DNA from: Mesostigma viride
Taxonomy: Eukaryota; Streptophyta; Mesostigmatophyceae; Mesostigmatales; Mesostigmataceae
Assembly: GCA_009746045.1 (NCBI GenBank)
Contig: RPFO01000697.1
Location: 1-50,000, forward strand
Direction of reading: 5' to 3'
DNA: 50,000 bases
Shown: piece by piece, positions 13,801 through 31,160 of the stretch
How the letters are laid out: each line of letters begins with the position of its first letter
How positions within the stretch are numbered: the stretch's first letter is position 1
The notes under the pieces: model-generated
Seen by the model: only the letters and a program-made list of their open reading frames with translations
The model's database searches: none
Told to the model about the DNA's origin: nothing
Position numbers and translations under genes: made by a program

Positions 13801-16800
13801 ATCGTACTATCAAACTACAATGACCCTAGGGTCAAACTCACATCACGTAGACGAGTTGCTCCATTTGAAATACCGCACTAGCCCAGCTTAAAGTAAACTT
13901 GGTATAGGTGGAACTCACACAAAGTAGGCGAGTTGGTCATTTGAAAAACTGCACAAGCCCAGCTTAAAATTAACTTGGTATAGGTGGAACTCACATCAAG
14001 CAGACGAGTTGGTCATTTGAAATACTGCACTACCCCAGCTTAAAGTAAACTTGGAATAGGTGAGACTCACATCAAGTAGACGTATTTCTCTGTGCCGGCA
14101 AACCTGCACCGCACGCCTGGCCATGGCGCAGTGCATGGCAACCCTTGCCCGTACGGGGTCGTCCGGAAACTACCCGGCTCCGTCAGCAGGCTTAGGTCGC
14201 CATTCGTCAATGCTGCACCAATCTGACGCATCAGCTCGGCTTCCACTGGCATACGACAACCACACATGAGCAAATCCAGAACAAAAAGCTGAAGCAAGTC
14301 TCACAGGCAAACGGCGTTTATTCTGCAAAAAAGCCAGGAAGGGGAATCAGTGAAGCTCACAGCAAAACAAATAGACTTGTTTCGCTTCCAGGGCAAACAA
14401 ATGGGCGAGCCCGCTTGGCATAGCAGTCACCAGCATCGTATGGCATCGCTGCCATTTCACGACAGCGAGCAAAGCTGAGACCAATGCATCCCACAGGAGC
14501 GGGAACGTCATCTCTGACAGAAAGCAGCCATGGCTTGGGTTCATTTAGGCCATCATCCACATTGAAGCCCAAGAACATGCACCTCTATTTGGCTATAACT
14601 TCAGTCAAGGCCAAGCACAGTCTGGCTCCAAGGCATCACAAGGCAGGGCCTGCATCTAAGCAAGTTTATCACTGAAAAGGCAGGGCCAGCATTTACTGTA
14701 GCACGCCAAAGACAAAGCCTGCATGTGTGCATGTGCCCCATACGCAAGGCCTGGCAGCATATGCACAGGCACACGATAGGCGAGACCTGCATCTGACACA
14801 GCCATATTTTGCATGCGTTATAGACTGCATGGTATTAGAAAAAATGCGGTGTCGGGAAGCATGCCTCTTCCTGGGGCGCGGGCGATGGCAACTTGAGCCC
14901 AGCAACCAGTTAAATGAGCTAAGTAAGCAGGTTCCCGCGGTTCACACACTGCTCTACTGCCAAAGGGAGGTTGGTTGGGTAAAGGCCAGAAAATTAAGTG
15001 GGTATACCTAGTAGTGCCTCAAAAGCCTTTAGGCAGCTTAGAGCCTCGAGAAATGGGCCATGAGAGATGGCATTCAGCCCTACTTGCATCTTTAACCAAG
15101 TGCTACGGGTATACCCAAAATGTGGCTCCCCAATTAGACTGATTGCCTGATTAATTTTCAAATTGATCATCAAATGACCCCAGCTGCATTCCAAACTACC
15201 AGCGGCGCCTCTGTACAAGGGTATACTACAGGTAGAAATAAAAGGGGGACATACTTTACAATACAAGGGTATAGTATCTATCTCTAGTATATCATATACT
15301 AGATAGAAATAAATTGAGCAATGAACCAAACATACCCGCCTCAGTATATCCAAAAGGGGCCACAAGTCCCTCATCAGGAAGCGGGCTGGGCGGCGGCAGC
15401 GCCCTTGTCGACGGCCCCGACGTGCCACTAGAGCCCCCCACAGTTCCCTGCACGCATAAGGCAGCCGATGCAGGTGGGTGAAGTCTAATACGTAAGCGAG
15501 GTGCTAGAGTCATACAAGCCCTGCCTTCTAAGCATGTGTTTGGGAATACGCCTGCAGTCATGCGTACAGATGTGCCCATCCGGACAGATGAAACAGGTTT
15601 GTGGAAGAGGCTGATGGGCAAAGCGATAGGAGGGCCGGGGGGGCAGCACATTCAAAAAGGCACAAAATCGGGGTCAACAGGATTGGAATCGTCGGCCTGT
15701 GACTGGCCGGGGAGAAATAAAACAAGGCCGGCTTAGGGGTGGGGGGGAGAAGGGGAAATGGGAAGCAGTGCATCAGGGCAGAAATGAAGCGGGAACCAGC
15801 GAGGGAAGGAGGTAAGGATTCAGGAGGCTGGGGAAAACACCATAACAAGCAGCATAAGCAGTGGGCCGGCAGTTTGGGGGGCTGGGGGGAGCAGAAGGAG
15901 AAAAGTGGAGGCTAACTTATACGTGGCTGTTTGTTTGTTAACACCGTGAGCATTATTACTTGACATGCATCGGTGTTAAGGTGACGGATTGACGGTCCCG
16001 GCGTGAATTTTTTTGCGCCGAAAAAATTCCCGGTACCCAGACGTCCGTACCGTGAAAAAGTGGTGCACGGTGCGCGCACCCCTACCGGAGCTGGCCATGG
16101 CAACGTGCTTTCAGGCAGACTAGAAAAAGATAGCTCACCAAATGCAGACATATTGTGCGAATCTGAAAGACAATGAGTTTATAATGTTACTTCACAGCGT
16201 CCAGCTTGTGCGTTTTGCAGTGTCAATGATTTTATTGATGACCATCGCCACGGGGGTCCAATCTGAAATTTTCATCGAGAGGAATAAATTAGAATGCACG
16301 CTGGCGGCGCCGCGGCGGTGATTGTCAGGTTTTATGGGCTTTACTTAGCGTCCAGGATGCATTTGAATTGTTATTAGTAAAATTTTTCTGGGTTTCGGCA
16401 AGATTTTAGTCATGATCGGTAAGGCACTCTCCAGGCTCGCGGGATGCGCGTCTCAATATTCCACGGAAGGTTGTTCTTTCTTGCGCCGCTGGGCGAAGGA
16501 CAATGCCGGTAATGGTACGATCGTGTGCTCAGCGTGGCTTCATTAATGTTTCGCTTCCTTATAAGGGTTATCAACGCAAGTTTTTGGCTTCTTTCCGTGC
16601 AGTTAGCGCCAGGCAGCATGCCATTCCGTGCTGCGCATCGCCACTGATTCCTGGCACCTTATAGTGTTTCATCTACGTTGCATGGCTGAGACGTGTCAAA
16701 GCGCGAGCCGTGGCATGTCGTCAAGTTCTCAGGGATTTGTTGAGTGGTTTCTTGGAAAGAGATTGCCAACAGCACTCAGTTTTATGTGAATATTGACGGA

Positions 16801-18444
16801 GCTTCTTAGCAGCGGCTTCATTGTGTATAGAGGCTCACAAGCTTGAGGTTGTTTCTTAGCAAACAATTGTGCTGGAAAGAAAGGTGGCAGTGGTTGTTCT
16901 GAGGGGCATACTGCATGGGTGGAATTGCACGTAGGTAGGAGTTATCTTGTCTTGTTGGCCTTTCTCCCACGAAAACGGGAGAGCCCTTTCAAATGCTAGC
17001 AAGGCAAGGTAACCATGGTAAGAGGCCTTGGCAAGCAGCATGTATGATATTTATGCTTTCTCCATGGACTGTCTGTTGTTACCCTTGGTTGGGCAATTAG
17101 GGGATATGGCTTTCTTGAATGTGTTTGAATCGGTGTTGGTATGATGCTCACACCGTAAACCTGGAATATGCTTTAGAAGTGTTGGCTAGACATGTAGAGC
17201 TACCTGCCTTGTTGCTGTGCACACCCCCATAAGGTTGCCTGTGCCGCGGTAAGGCAAGGGCACATGGTACGTGCCCAGCCGGCCACCTCCTTGTTCATTG
17301 TGGTTGAATTGGGCATGGTCTGGAGCCTTTTGGATGGCATAGGAAGTGTCAGTGTACCTTAATACTCACTATTGCCTTCCTCAGCGTCTGCACAGGTGGC
17401 CAAGTGCCAACTGCCAAACGTTATCATTTTCACATTTGTTGTCAGAATGAGCTCAAATTTTGTGGGAGGCTGTTTGCCCACATGTAGTATTCGATTTTGA
17501 AGGGCCAGGCCCAAACGATATGCTATTGATTTGTTTTATTTTTTCCAGCCCAAAAAAGTATCCTTTTGGGGGGGGGGGGGGGGGGGGGGGGGGAATGAAT
17601 AACTCATGAAAAACTCATTATTTGGGGTCCCAACTAGGTGGGAAATTCTCAAACTGGGGCATTTAGAGGATTTTGTATTGAAACATGCAAGCTATGCACC
17701 CATAGTCCTAGGCAGAATGTGTGATAAATAGCGTATTTGGCTATGTTTAGCTCAATCCCGGCGCATATTTGTGTATACTACCCTCAACCAGTGGTGGGAT
17801 GGACCCCCATACACCCTACTTACAGGCTAAAAATCATCTCTTGGGTACCCCGGGTCAGCAGTGCATGATATTCTATTACATGGTTTCAGGGGTGCTTGCA
17901 TGGGACCCTCACCTTAAGCCCTATGATGGTATACCTAAGGTCCCACGTTCCAACCGTACTTCTAGGATAGAACAGGCATCACTATTGGATGGTATACATC
18001 CCTCTACATACGGTTGCCCTGTGCCAGCTGCACAATTGGAAGGGTGACGGCTGAGAGCATACAGATGAAGTAACAAGAAGTCGATTATGGGAGGAAGACG
18101 GAAGAAGTGACACATATTTTATGCCACTTCGTGGCTCGAACAAGGATGGGACACAGGATAGTATACACGGGTGGCCTGAAAACTCGTCCCCGATACAATG
18201 ATACTACGCATTTTGCAGGTATGCGATATCGAGGAGATAACGACAAGCAGAGTTTTTGCCCCACTCCCAGATTTCCTACCGAGTCCTGGCAGCTATTAGT
18301 CATGTAGTAGTATAGCTTTAGGCCAATCCACGTACGTACCGTGCCTGTTGAATCCTTCTTCCCAAGCACGGGCGTTCCTTCAAGAGCCATGCACAAGAGC
18401 ACAATCGCGAGGACTGCGCCCCATTGTGACAGCCTCATCTTCAC
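2468..18444 (-). CDS. Secreted/receptor-like leucine-rich-repeat protein gene (3' end unresolved)
   Basis: A minus-strand gene rebuilt from splice sites, running leftwards from a signal-peptide exon at 18444. The exon order is signal peptide (18444-18336), LRRNT cap (14245-14071), then LRR exons at 12524-12447, 10517-10455, 9888-9823, 9011-8940, 7788-7702, 4934 onward, 4413-4342 and 2759-2676, with a possible further exon at 2554-2468. Apart from the unresolved end of the exon at 4934, the joined phases agree, and LRR-to-LRR introns are phase 2, as in many plant LRR receptor genes. The repeats carry the plant-type core N-x-L/I/F-S/T-G-x-I/L/V-P. The protein should enter the secretory pathway and bind a ligand through its LRRs. 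No transmembrane helix or kinase domain could be placed with confidence, so receptor-like kinase, receptor-like protein and secreted LRR protein all remain possible. Introns of 0.4-4 kb hold microsatellites and repeats. Confidence 0.75.
2676..2759 (-). CDS. LRR exon (leftmost clear one)
   Basis: Acceptor CTGCAG, 84 bases, donor TT|GTAAGC, phase 2 to phase 2. It translates as ILSSNIISGYIPVDPLKTAY followed by ATPALLK. The LSSNIISGYIP core is a clear plant-type LRR. It joins in frame to the exon at 4413-4342 (AT|C gives Ile). Confidence 0.75.
4342..4413 (-). CDS. LRR exon, exactly 72 bp
   Basis: Acceptor CTGGCAG, donor AT|GTAAGT, phase 2 to phase 2, 24 codons, the classic size of one plant LRR exon. 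It reads DLSKNRMSGLIPPSLLNETV then YNE. Confidence 0.8.
4840..4934 (-). CDS. LRR exon, end uncertain
   Basis: Acceptor TTTCGCAG at 4935/4936. It reads DFSSNQLSGTIPSPWILDDV then YLEE, a clear LRR. No consensus donor appears where the sister exon at 4342 has one (GTCTACAATGAAAT|GTAAGT against GTCTACTTGGAAGA|GCCC here). The right codon phase recurs only at a weak CG|GTTGTG near 4840. The frame otherwise stays open to a TAA at about 4769. Confidence 0.6.
7702..7788 (-). CDS. LRR exon
   Basis: Acceptor TTGCAG, donor CT|GTAAGC, 87 bases, phase 2 to phase 2. It reads SLRHNHFSGTVPSSIKNVRT then TNLLLPTL. An alternative internal donor AAC|GTGAGG would break the phase pattern. A (TG)n tract on the coding strand lies immediately upstream of the acceptor. 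Confidence 0.75.
7805..7854. repeat. (CA)n microsatellite
   Basis: About 25 uninterrupted CA units. On the minus strand it is a (TG)n run ending roughly 16 bases before the splice acceptor of the LRR exon at 7788, so its length could influence that acceptor. Confidence 0.97.
8940..9011 (-). CDS. LRR exon, 72 bp
   Basis: Acceptor CGTGCAG, donor GT|GTAAGT, phase 2 to phase 2. It reads LLGENKLSGTIPYDLLMFNT then NAQ, a full LRR. It joins the neighbouring LRR exons in frame on both sides. Confidence 0.8.
9823..9888 (-). CDS. LRR exon
   Basis: Acceptor TGCACAG, donor CT|GTAAGG, 66 bases, phase 2 to phase 2. It reads DVERNAISGTVPDYLASNTR then L. It contributes the NAISGTVP core. Confidence 0.78.
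10455..10517 (-). CDS. LRR exon
   Basis: Acceptor AGTGCAG, donor CT|GTAAGT, 63 bases, phase 2 to phase 2. It reads TVNNLGITGTLPALPFTIAS. Joined to the exon at 12524-12447 it gives ...LQFLESL-TVNNLGITGTLP, a textbook LRR junction. Confidence 0.78.
11312..11485. repeat. ACGGGATT-based tandem repeat
   Basis: Five perfect 9-bp units of GACGGGATT, then irregular CACGGGATTCTACT/GGGATTCTTTT repeats to about 11485. It lies in an LRR intron, is non-coding, and sits next to a duplicated CAACGGTCATGGTACAAAAT at 11107 and 11144. Confidence 0.9.
12447..12524 (-). CDS. First LRR exon
   Basis: Acceptor CCACCAG, donor CT|GTATGT, 78 bases, phase 2 to phase 2. It reads SFENMRGVLTGSLSSAISDL then QFLES, containing GVLTGSLSSAI. 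It follows directly from the LRRNT exon (AT|C gives Ile, so ...KYVYLI-SFENMRGVLTGSL). Confidence 0.78.
13836..14090. repeat. 76-bp tandem repeat spanning an exon-intron boundary
   Basis: Units start with ACTCACA at 13836, 13913, 13989 and 14065 (spacing 77, 76, 76) and contain a TTTGAAA...CCCAGCTTAAA block. The last unit overlaps the end and splice donor of the LRRNT exon. The other copies therefore repeat the donor-like minus-strand motif (C)TTGATGTGAGT inside the intron. Confidence 0.85.
14071..14245 (-). CDS. LRRNT (N-terminal cap) exon
   Basis: Acceptor TATGCCAG, donor AT|GTGAGT, 175 bases, phase 1 in and phase 2 out. It reads EAELMRQIGAALTNGDLSLL, continuing to LPCTAPWPGVRCR. This is the N-terminal cap of plant LRR proteins: a helix followed by C-x(3)-PWPGVRC, the usual C.W.GV.C signature with two cysteines. 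A phase-0 start slightly upstream (CTTCAG|CTT) is possible but fits the signal exon less well. Confidence 0.75.
17568..17593. repeat. Poly-G run of 26
   Basis: Twenty-six consecutive G in the long first intron of the LRR gene. Its length in the assembly may be unreliable. Confidence 0.9.
18336..18444 (-). CDS. Signal-peptide exon of the LRR gene
   Basis: The ATG is at 18444-18442. It reads MKMRLSQWGAVLAIVLLCMA then LEGTPVLGKKDSTGTV: a basic start, a hydrophobic core and a plausible cleavage after LG, i.e. a classical secretory signal. Donor C|GTACGT at 18335 (phase 1) matches the LRRNT exon (C|TG gives Leu). An overlapping donor ACG|GTACGT four bases upstream is phase 0 and does not fit that acceptor. 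Confidence 0.75.
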
Positions 18445-20199
18445 CGTCGCAGTACCCTAGACGCAATGGGAAGCAGCTGATTACATCCAAGCAAGCAAAT
18501 CTTGCTCCTGTCAATCCACTCCCACGAAATGCGTGAAGTAGATTTTCAAATCCTAACCGCGCGTGGCTTAATTTCTGGGCACGTTTGCCCACGGGTAAAT
18601 ATTAGTGGCCTTGCTGTATCCCACGTGTTGGCCTGTTCATTATAATTTTATCCCAGCAATGCCGTGCCTCTTCCCCCCCATGACAGGCTCCCCCTTCGCT
18701 GGGCATAGCTTGAAGATCATGGGGATGCAAGTGCCCTGGTGCACCTAGAGCAAGGGTCCTTTACATCCCCACCCTTGCAGGAAGTAGCTTAGGATGTATG
18801 ATAGGCCATATGCCCCCTCTCAAGGGCTATGTGCTACATATACTCCCAACGGAGTTATGTTACAATTCAATGCCGTGCCGTGCGGCGAGCGTGGGCGGAA
18901 ACAGCAAATTCTGATCAGTTCTTCGACACGATCTGATGGTTGACCTCCATATCTCCCGATCCGAATTCCCTGTTGTGTGGCTTCATTACACGGGGCGCGC
19001 CGAGTGGCGCGTAGACACTAGACATGCCTGGCTGGCTGCTGGAGTCAATCCGCACTGACGCCTGACGCCGACATAAGCCATGAGGCAGCAACAACAACAG
19101 CAACATCAAGGCATTACATGTAGGCAGGACTCAGGACCACTCTGTGGCTCCACTACTGTATCAATAGTTCAATACAATGTTCAGAGTAGTTCAGTTCAGT
19201 TGGATCCCCATTAATACAACGTTGCATCACTGTCGCACAACCGGCGTGGGAATAAACTGAACTGAACTGAACTGAACGCGGGACATAATCAGCAGGAACC
19301 AGCAGGAATCTGGGCCCGAGAATTTGGGAACGGCCGAGGGCCCTGAACACAGACACCACAGACAATAACAACAGGCGTTACAAGAAAAACCCGTTTGCTA
19401 CCCAATGTAATCCAGCGCGTGGCACGTGTGTCAGCCAGTCAGTCATATGTTGTTGTTGTTGTTGTTGTTGTGTCCCACGCCGCACATGGGCAGCAGAGAA
19501 TTTATAGTGGCCGAGGGTAGGTAGTCATCTGTAGTCCACTCAGTCCAGTCATATGTAATTATATGTAGTCAACTCAACTCAACGCCGCGCGCCGGTTTGC
19601 CGACATACAATAGCCTGAGCAGTGCGAGACACTGGCATTCAGCCAACTGCAACTATTTTAGAAAATAAGTTGGCGGGTTCCTTCCTAAGGAGTCCGGACT
19701 TGTCCATTTTCGCGGTCAAAAGTGGCCTTACGCCCAGGTTACGCCTTCAAATTGGGCCATACCCGGGTTAAGTTACGGTGGCACCCAGGCTTAAGTTACG
19801 GTCGCCGCCCAAACTTCGGCGTCGTAACTTAACGCGGGAACGTAACCTTAAGAATCGTAACTGAACGCGGGTATGACTGTATGGAATTTAATTTTTAATT
19901 CACGCCGTTCACCCCTCCAAAACCTCGAAACCAACTTAAATTAGGTGTGGCGTGAATGGCTGCCGTCCCGAACCCTTAACAATTGGCGGCAAAACGCCAT
20001 TCCAAAACGATCACTAATATTATTGCCATCGGGCGTTGCAACTTGTAAGGTCACGAAGGACCCGTCAGTACTCATTTATTTTTAGAGGTAAGTCAGAGCC
20101 ATAAACTCTCAGTCCAGGCAGAAGCGCTGCTAGCTGTCGTGCATCTTAACGGGGCCATAGCAAAAAATTCCGCTGAAGCTTTGCAACAAGCAGCCAACA
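18445..20199. promoter_or_regulatory. Divergent intergenic region between the LRR gene and the augmin gene
   Basis: About 1.75 kb separates the minus-strand start at 18444 from the plus-strand start at 20200. I see no exon in it. It holds a (GTT)n microsatellite at 19449-19472, an ACTGA pentamer repeat near 19257-19276, and at about 19760-19880 several direct and inverted copies of AAGTTACG/CGTAACTTAA beside CCCGGG or GCGGG. Both promoters should lie here. No TATA box or other core element can be assigned safely. Confidence 0.5.
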
Positions 20200-27565
<7,366 letters not shown>

Positions 27566-28194
27566 ACTTGGTGGCCTCACTGTGGGTTCGTTGCCATACA
27601 AATATCCAACACAGATCATGTAGACACATCAGACAGATTAGCTGGCACCCAACCCGCGCAGCCGGGCGTTTTGTCCTCACGTGGCATGCCCCAGGCCGCG
27701 CGCGGCCGGGCCGCCATCCGTGGACTTTGCGTGATAGGCTATGCATGGGCATGTGCTACCCTAGTCGTGACGGGCTCACACCCGGGCCGCAGCCTCCTGG
27801 TTTGTCTGTAATATGGAGGCAGATGACTCGTAAGGATAGGTGGCAGACGGTTATGAAGGACACCGCCCCCAAGTCGGTGAGGGCTCCCGGCCGCGCGTGA
27901 CCCAGTTTGGCAAAAAAAAATCATAGTGATTCGGGCCGTGGTGCCTGCAATCCTGTCTGTAGCTAGAAATCAGACAGCTAGATCTGGATCCACCCCGAGG
28001 GAGGGAGGGAGGGAGAAAAGAATATTTGCCCATAATAATTTTCTCATAACCCATTGTTCATTGGAGCGCTTTCTTTACATGGCGTAGCATTAGGAACCAC
28101 TTACCAGTGAGTGAATTCAATCATGTGGCTCCCTACGTTTCACGAGGGTGACCCCAAGTTGTGGGGTCAGCTTGCTTGGGCGTAGCAAGCTGGG
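27566..28194. other. AUG7 3' untranslated and intergenic sequence
   Basis: A TGTAA at 27807-27811 could be the poly(A) signal of AUG7. Beyond that I see no gene. Confidence 0.4.
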
Positions 28195-28570
28195 GTGGCA
28201 TGGGCAACTCTCCATCAGTACCGAGCCCTGTGGCGCAAGCCCCTGGGCAAGCTCGAGAAGCAGGGCCTCCCTGTCCTTGTCCTCCCCGTCCTCACTTACA
28301 GGGCGGAATTAACGTGGACACTCACTGAAGCCTTGGCTTCTAGGTTGGATGGCACTGTCACCCGCATAAGTAAGTGCGTGAAGTTGCACTGAAGGCATGC
28401 CATGGAGTACCCGATGAGGTACTTTTCTACGCGGATACTTCACCCGTGACGCGGATACTTCACCCGCGAAGGCAAGAGGCGCGACTCAGTCGCCATGGTC
28501 TGGAGTCGCAGATAGCAACTCCGCGTCATCGATCCGGACTATATCCAAGATCGAGGACTGTACACTCGGC
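28195..28570 (+). pseudogene. LINE-type reverse transcriptase C-terminal remnant
   Basis: Two frames carry the tail of a LINE reverse transcriptase: VLTYRAELTWTLTEALASRL (compare the usual L.YG.E.WTLT..L..RLDG pattern) and, after a frame change near 28380, DEVLFYADTSPVTRILHPRR then EARLSRHGLESQ. There is no intact RT core. It is unrelated to the R2-type element further right. Confidence 0.6.
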
Positions 28571-28902
28571 CATGATGACGGGTGTGGGGGTAGGTTGCAT
28601 GCTGACCCCTGATAGCCCAGGAGAAAATAAAGGCATCTCCCGGAGCCTGAGGGTTTTTTCACCCGCATGTTATGGTCCACCTCCACTGCCATTTCCGCCT
28701 CCACTGCCGACATCAAGGCCCAGCTCCTCGACCTCGACAAGCGCCTCCACGCCTCCGCCCTTGCCCTTGAGTGTCTGCACGACACCGCAGGCCTCACCGC
28801 CCAGGCAGTGAAGGACATCGCTGCCCAGCCGGCATCTGCTGGCCCGGCCAGCAATGCTCCCTCCACCTAGGCGGACTTGCTTAAGGGGACGGGACACCCC
28901 CG

Positions 28903-28925
28903 AATTTTTGGCGCCAAAAAATTCG
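28903..28925. repeat. Near-palindrome at the left edge of the Mutator-like unit
   Basis: GAATTTTTGGCGCC followed by AAAAAATTC folds back on itself. A related motif occurs on the minus strand at about 15995-16032 in the same order (GGAATTTTTTCGGCGC, then AAAAAAATTC and GCCGGGACCG). It may be a transposon-end hairpin. Confidence 0.35.
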
Positions 28926-28994
28926 CGCCGGAACCGAAGCTAAAATTTCACGTGCACGGAAAAATTGTGCGAGACCGTCGTTGGCAACGGTGCG

Positions 28995-29339
28995 ATGGCG
29001 GCGGTGATTGACGATCAGGCTCTGGAAGACGCGGCTGTTCAGGCCATTTTAGCTTGGAAAGAGGGAAATGGGTATGGTACATTTGAGCTCGAACAAATCG
29101 TGTCGCGGGAAAAGCTAATTATTCTCGGCTCGGCCGGCAGAAATCACACCCCTCCCCAGGAGGTCATGGACTCGAATAATAAGTTTAGAAACGCAGCGTA
29201 TCGCTGGTTTGCTGTGATGATTAAGTGGAGTGAGCCAGACGGGAGTGCCAAAGAGCTGCCCAAAGAAGTTTACGACATTATTCGCCCTCGTTTTCCAGAT
29301 TCCGCGTATGTGGGCTTCATACCCACGTCGGACAGATAA
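28995..29339 (+). CDS. Uncharacterised ORF, probable first gene of a DNA transposon
   Basis: The ATG at 28995 has a good context (GTGCGATGGCG) and the 114-residue frame ends at a TAA. It begins MAAVIDDQALEDAAVQAILA and contains NNKFRNAAYRWFAVMIKWSE. No signal peptide, membrane helix or recognised motif. I do not recognise the family. It sits between a hairpin-bearing edge and an AT-hook-like, zinc-ribbon-bearing transposase remnant in the same orientation, so it probably belongs to that transposon; this is inference. Confidence 0.5.
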   Translation: MAAVIDDQALEDAAVQAILAWKEGNGYGTFELEQIVSREKLIILGSAGRNHTPPQEVMDSNNKFRNAAYRWFAVMIKWSEPDGSAKELPKEVYDIIRPRFPDSAYVGFIPTSDR

Positions 29340-29350
29340 CTGTTTTTTTC

Positions 29351-30453
29351 GTGCAATATATCACGACTCCCGCAAACAGTACAAATGGCCAGGGCAAAGC
29401 CGCGGTCAAGAGCACAGCAGAGGCGGTGGGTTGGGAGGTAGCCGCTGCGTGGCTAGGCGATGATTTTGAGGCAGCAGCAACGCCGCAACGCAGGGGCAGG
29501 GGGTGCCCTCGCGGCTCGACCAAAGAGAAAGGGCCAGGTCGTCGGCGCTCACAGTCGAATAAAAAGAAAATTAAGCCGGGTTTCAACAAGCGTTAGCCCA
29601 GCAACACCAGCAACGGGATCGACCCCTGGCAGCGAGGGTGGTGCGCGTTCAACTCCGTCGAACACTGGGAGCAAGAGGAAGGCACCGGAGCTGTATGGAC
29701 CATTGCCCAAGAAGATTGACTCGCCATTATCACATCAAGGTACATGCCTCGCGTCAGACTGCGCCTGCCCCTAGTACTCGTGGCCAGCCATTTGAGATCC
29801 CTCGTTTGCTGGTGGATGCCCACAATCTTGAGGCCATTCTTGGTGCCATGGCATGCCCCTCCTGCAAGCTGTGCACTGTCAAGATAGGACAACCAGAGAT
29901 GCACGCGGGGTCTGATCGTGGCATGCAGCCCATCTTCTGTGGTGCTGTAGTGCTCTAATAGCAGCTGCACGGGGGTGGATGGCGGGCCATGGTGGTGTAC
30001 CAAAGACATCCTGTCACCCAACTCTGACCTGCGGCCGGGTGTGGATCGCAACATGCTCAACAGCCTCATGGCAGTCGCTCGGGTGTTGTTTGGTACTGTA
30101 TCAGCCAGCCCATGCTTGTGCGGCTAGTCACGCTTCTAGGGCTGCGGTGCAGCACGGGGCATAAGACGTGGCGTAAGGAGGTCGCAGCTGCCACGTCTAT
30201 TGTCAAGGAGCACCTGCACGATCAGTTGATGGAGAATAGGGAGACGGTGCGGGCATGGGAGCAGGAGCACAAGCGCTTTGGCGTAGATGGGGAGGGGAGG
30301 CAGGGCTGCCGCCTGACGCTGGATGGGTCATGGCCCGGCCCACGTAACGAGGTGCCGGCCGGCCAGGCTGAGCTGGGCGCAGTCCCGCGGGGGGGGCACG
30401 TGAGGTGTCTACCTGGTTGGTGCGAGCTAAGTGCCCTACTAGCTGCAGGCGCC
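29351..30453 (+). pseudogene. Mutator-like transposase remnant, cut by LTR element B
   Basis: Broken over several frames. First comes a basic segment with an AT-hook-like RRGRGCPRG and RRRSQSNKKK (about 29480-29590). Then FEIPRLLVDAHNLEAILGAM with CPSCKLC and a later FCG (29790-29945), resembling the zinc-ribbon start of Mutator-type transposases. Then LRPGVDRNMLNSLMAVARVL (about 30030). Finally WRKEVAAATSIVKEHLHDQL with RLTLDGSWPGPRNEVPAGQA (30170-30370), matching the family's D-G-x-W block with the first catalytic Asp. The frame stops where the LTR begins at 30454. The assignment rests on recalled motif patterns. Confidence 0.5.
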
Positions 30454-31147
30454 TGTTGCGGGCCCGACCCTAGGAACGGGCGCAACAATGGAATAAATTA
30501 TGTATTTTGGCTTGTTGTCATAGTCCGTAGGACTTTGGGACTCATTTCAGGACAATTTGGGAATCGTCCCTTGGTCAGGACTTTTGTATGGAACTATGAT
30601 AGTTTGTGTGATTCGGACCAGTTATTTTGGGCCTAGGTTGATGTATGCGATCTTCTAGGTCTAGGGGCCGCTGCAGTCGCGCCGCGCTGCGTACTTTATA
30701 GCTGGTTGAGATATTGTACTCATGCGTCGGTGGATTCTGTAGCCTGGCGAGGGTCGATGTCGACCCGAGGATCTTGTGTGAACTGCATGTTTCGGAATTC
30801 TCTGGAAGGTCGGCGCCATGTCGGCGCCCCTTGCCAGCTTGGTGGCAGACCTAGGTGAAATTGGTCCGAGGACGAGAGTCTCGTCCTCTTGGTTAGATGA
30901 ATGTAAAGTGCGATGAAGCCTACACATTGAACCTGGGGCACTTATCCATTTGTAATTGGTCTTGCTACATATGTAGCCATTATAAGTTTGTATTAAATAG
31001 CTTGGCATCAAGTCGTGGTGCCAGATATCTCACGACCCCAGTCGTGAAGCGCAATCTGCATTAGGCCACCTTGATTCTTCCTATTACCGGCATAGTTGAT
31101 CTTTCGCGACGTAGCTCAGGTTTAGGTGTAAATCTGGGCACGTTACA
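30454..31147 (+). mobile_element. LTR of element B (Ty3/gypsy-like, relative of element A)
   Basis: It begins TGTTGCGGGCCCGACCC and ends GGGCACGTTACA, and shares long stretches with the element A LTR (AATGGAATAAATTA; TTGGTCCGAGGACGAGAGTC; GCCTACACATTGA; TTATCCATTTGTA; GGCATCAAG). A hairpin closes its first 34 bases (TGTTGCG...CGCAACA). A 10-bp-arm palindrome GAGGACGAGAGTCTCGTCCT lies at 30868-30887. It inserted into the Mutator-like remnant. No matching 3' LTR is seen in the window. Confidence 0.85.
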
Positions 31148-31148
31148 C

Positions 31149-31160
31149 TGGTATCGGAGG
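31149..31160 (+). other. Primer binding site of element B
   Basis: TGGTATCGGAGG follows the LTR after one base. It resembles TGGTATCAGAGC, complementary to the initiator methionine tRNA 3' end (one mismatch in the first eleven bases). Confidence 0.8.

Noticed and set aside
14347-14578. Minus-strand open segment with a Cys-containing product (PVGCIGLSFARCREMAAMPY) ending near a GTGAGC
   Set aside because: It would sit between the signal-peptide and LRRNT exons, but its phase does not fit the best signal and LRRNT splice sites. Left as intron unless transcripts show otherwise.
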